Shown: positions 5,679 through 6,105 of the stretch, piece after piece
Position numbering within the stretch: the stretch's first letter is position 1
Layout: each line of letters opens with the position of its first letter
Assembly (NCBI GenBank): GCA_002683395.1
Contig: NYTG01000035.1
Span: 1 to 6,105 of the forward strand
Direction: 5' to 3'
DNA from: Halieaceae bacterium
Lineage (GTDB): Bacteria > Pseudomonadota > Gammaproteobacteria > Pseudomonadales > Halieaceae
Length of the DNA stretch: 6,105 nucleotides
Notes under the pieces: model-generated
The model's input: the letters and a program-made list of their open reading frames with translations, nothing else
Databases searched by the model: none
Told to the model about the DNA's origin: nothing
Program-made: the position numbers and the translations under genes

Positions 5679-6105
5679 TTCGATGTTGCAGTAGCGCGGT
5701 AAAGATCGGAAAACTGTGCTGCTAGGTCAGCAGCTACAAAGGGCGGGCTGATAATGCCCGTGTATTGGCCTAGTGGGTCCACGACATAAATGGCGCTGGA
5801 GTGGGTGACTTCGTAAACGTTGTCAGAGGTCTCCGGCTCGGCCCGAAAGGGCGCGCCCAGCTGCCGTGTGAGATTGGTGAGCTGGCCGATTGAGCCGGTT
5901 GCCCCTAGAAAAGTTGGGTCGAAATAGCGAACGTAACGTTGGATCTGCGCCGCCTTATCGCGGGCTGGATCAACCGAAATGAAAACAAATTGGATGTCGG
6001 CCTCGCCGATTCCCCGCGCGACAATCTCTCGCTTGACGTGGGTCAAGTCGTAGAGTGTTGTCGGGCAGATATCAGGGCAGTACATGAAGCCAAAGAAAAT
6101 AAAAG
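5660..6105 (-). CDS. SCO1/SenC-family copper chaperone (5' truncated by the window edge)
   Basis: This is a thioredoxin-fold copper protein that helps deliver copper to CuA of subunit II. About 147 C-terminal residues are visible and the frame stays open to the right edge. The Met at 6083-6085 is internal, because the codons upstream read FIFFGF and complete the family motif FFGFMYCPDICPTTL. The copper ligands are present: the two cysteines of CPDIC, and the distal histidine in VTHSSAIYVVDP (codon at 5801-5803). Another family feature is the strand FVFISVDPARD. The missing part should hold the N-terminal membrane anchor or lipobox and the first strands of the fold. The gene converges on the oxidase operon with only 16 bases between the stop codons, so it has its own promoter outside the window. 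Its placement supports a role in maturing this oxidase. The call to the family is firm; senC or sco as a name is not settled. Confidence 0.93.
   Translation of the reverse strand, partial: FIFFGFMYCPDICPTTLYDLTHVKREIVARGIGEADIQFVFISVDPARDKAAQIQRYVRYFDPTFLGATGSIGQLTNLTRQLGAPFRAEPETSDNVYEVTHSSAIYVVDPLGQYTGIISPPFVAADLAAQFSDLYRATATSKLAQRQ

Noticed and set aside
6083..6085. Start codon of the SCO gene at this Met
   Set aside because: Upstream codons to the edge are in frame and spell the conserved strand before CPDIC, so the Met is internal and the gene is cut by the window.
1..6105. CRISPR array, insertion sequence, tRNA or rRNA
   Set aside because: I saw no regularly spaced direct repeats, transposase frame, terminal repeats or tRNA-like fold; coding density leaves only the 143-base leader and short gaps.

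Overview
The window is a compact cytochrome c oxidase operon on the + strand, read at its start by the tail of an unrelated small membrane-protein gene and met at its end by a convergent SCO-type copper chaperone gene. The base composition is moderately GC-rich, genes have clear Shine-Dalgarno sites and tight spacing, and the proteins resemble proteobacterial aa3-family oxidases. I infer a gammaproteobacterium, perhaps marine, but the sequence alone does not fix the family.

Layout: (1) 2-298, the 3' end of a small, probably membrane-associated protein; (2) 299-441, a 143-base leader with short inverted repeats, a G7 run and a T6 run; (3) 442-1884, subunit II with the CuA domain fused to two tandem cytochrome c domains; (4) 1898-3658, subunit I; (5) 3668-4318 and 4331-5050, two consecutive subunit III-family proteins; (6) 5061-5447, a small subunit IV-type protein; (7) 5485-5643, an unrecognised 52-residue single-span membrane protein; (8) a hairpin at the convergent junction; (9) 5660 to the right edge, minus strand, SCO1/SenC, cut by the window end.

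How it works together: the two c-type hemes on the subunit II tail are expected to feed CuA, then heme a and the heme a3-CuB centre in subunit I, where O2 is reduced and protons are pumped. Subunit I keeps the D-channel, the K-channel lysine and the glutamate of an A1-type oxidase. The subunit III and IV proteins are accessory membrane subunits, and the SCO protein is the likely copper donor for CuA. The order II-cyt c, I, III, III, IV recalls the alternative oxidase cluster coxMNOP of Bradyrhizobium rather than the mitochondrial-like order with a cox11/ctaG gene; no ctaG, ctaA or ctaB lies in the window.

I see no novel multi-gene system. The points worth a second look are the duplicated heme domain on subunit II, the Mg-site histidine replaced by serine in subunit I, the divergent first subunit III, the orphan 52-residue protein, and the possible competing hairpins in the leader.
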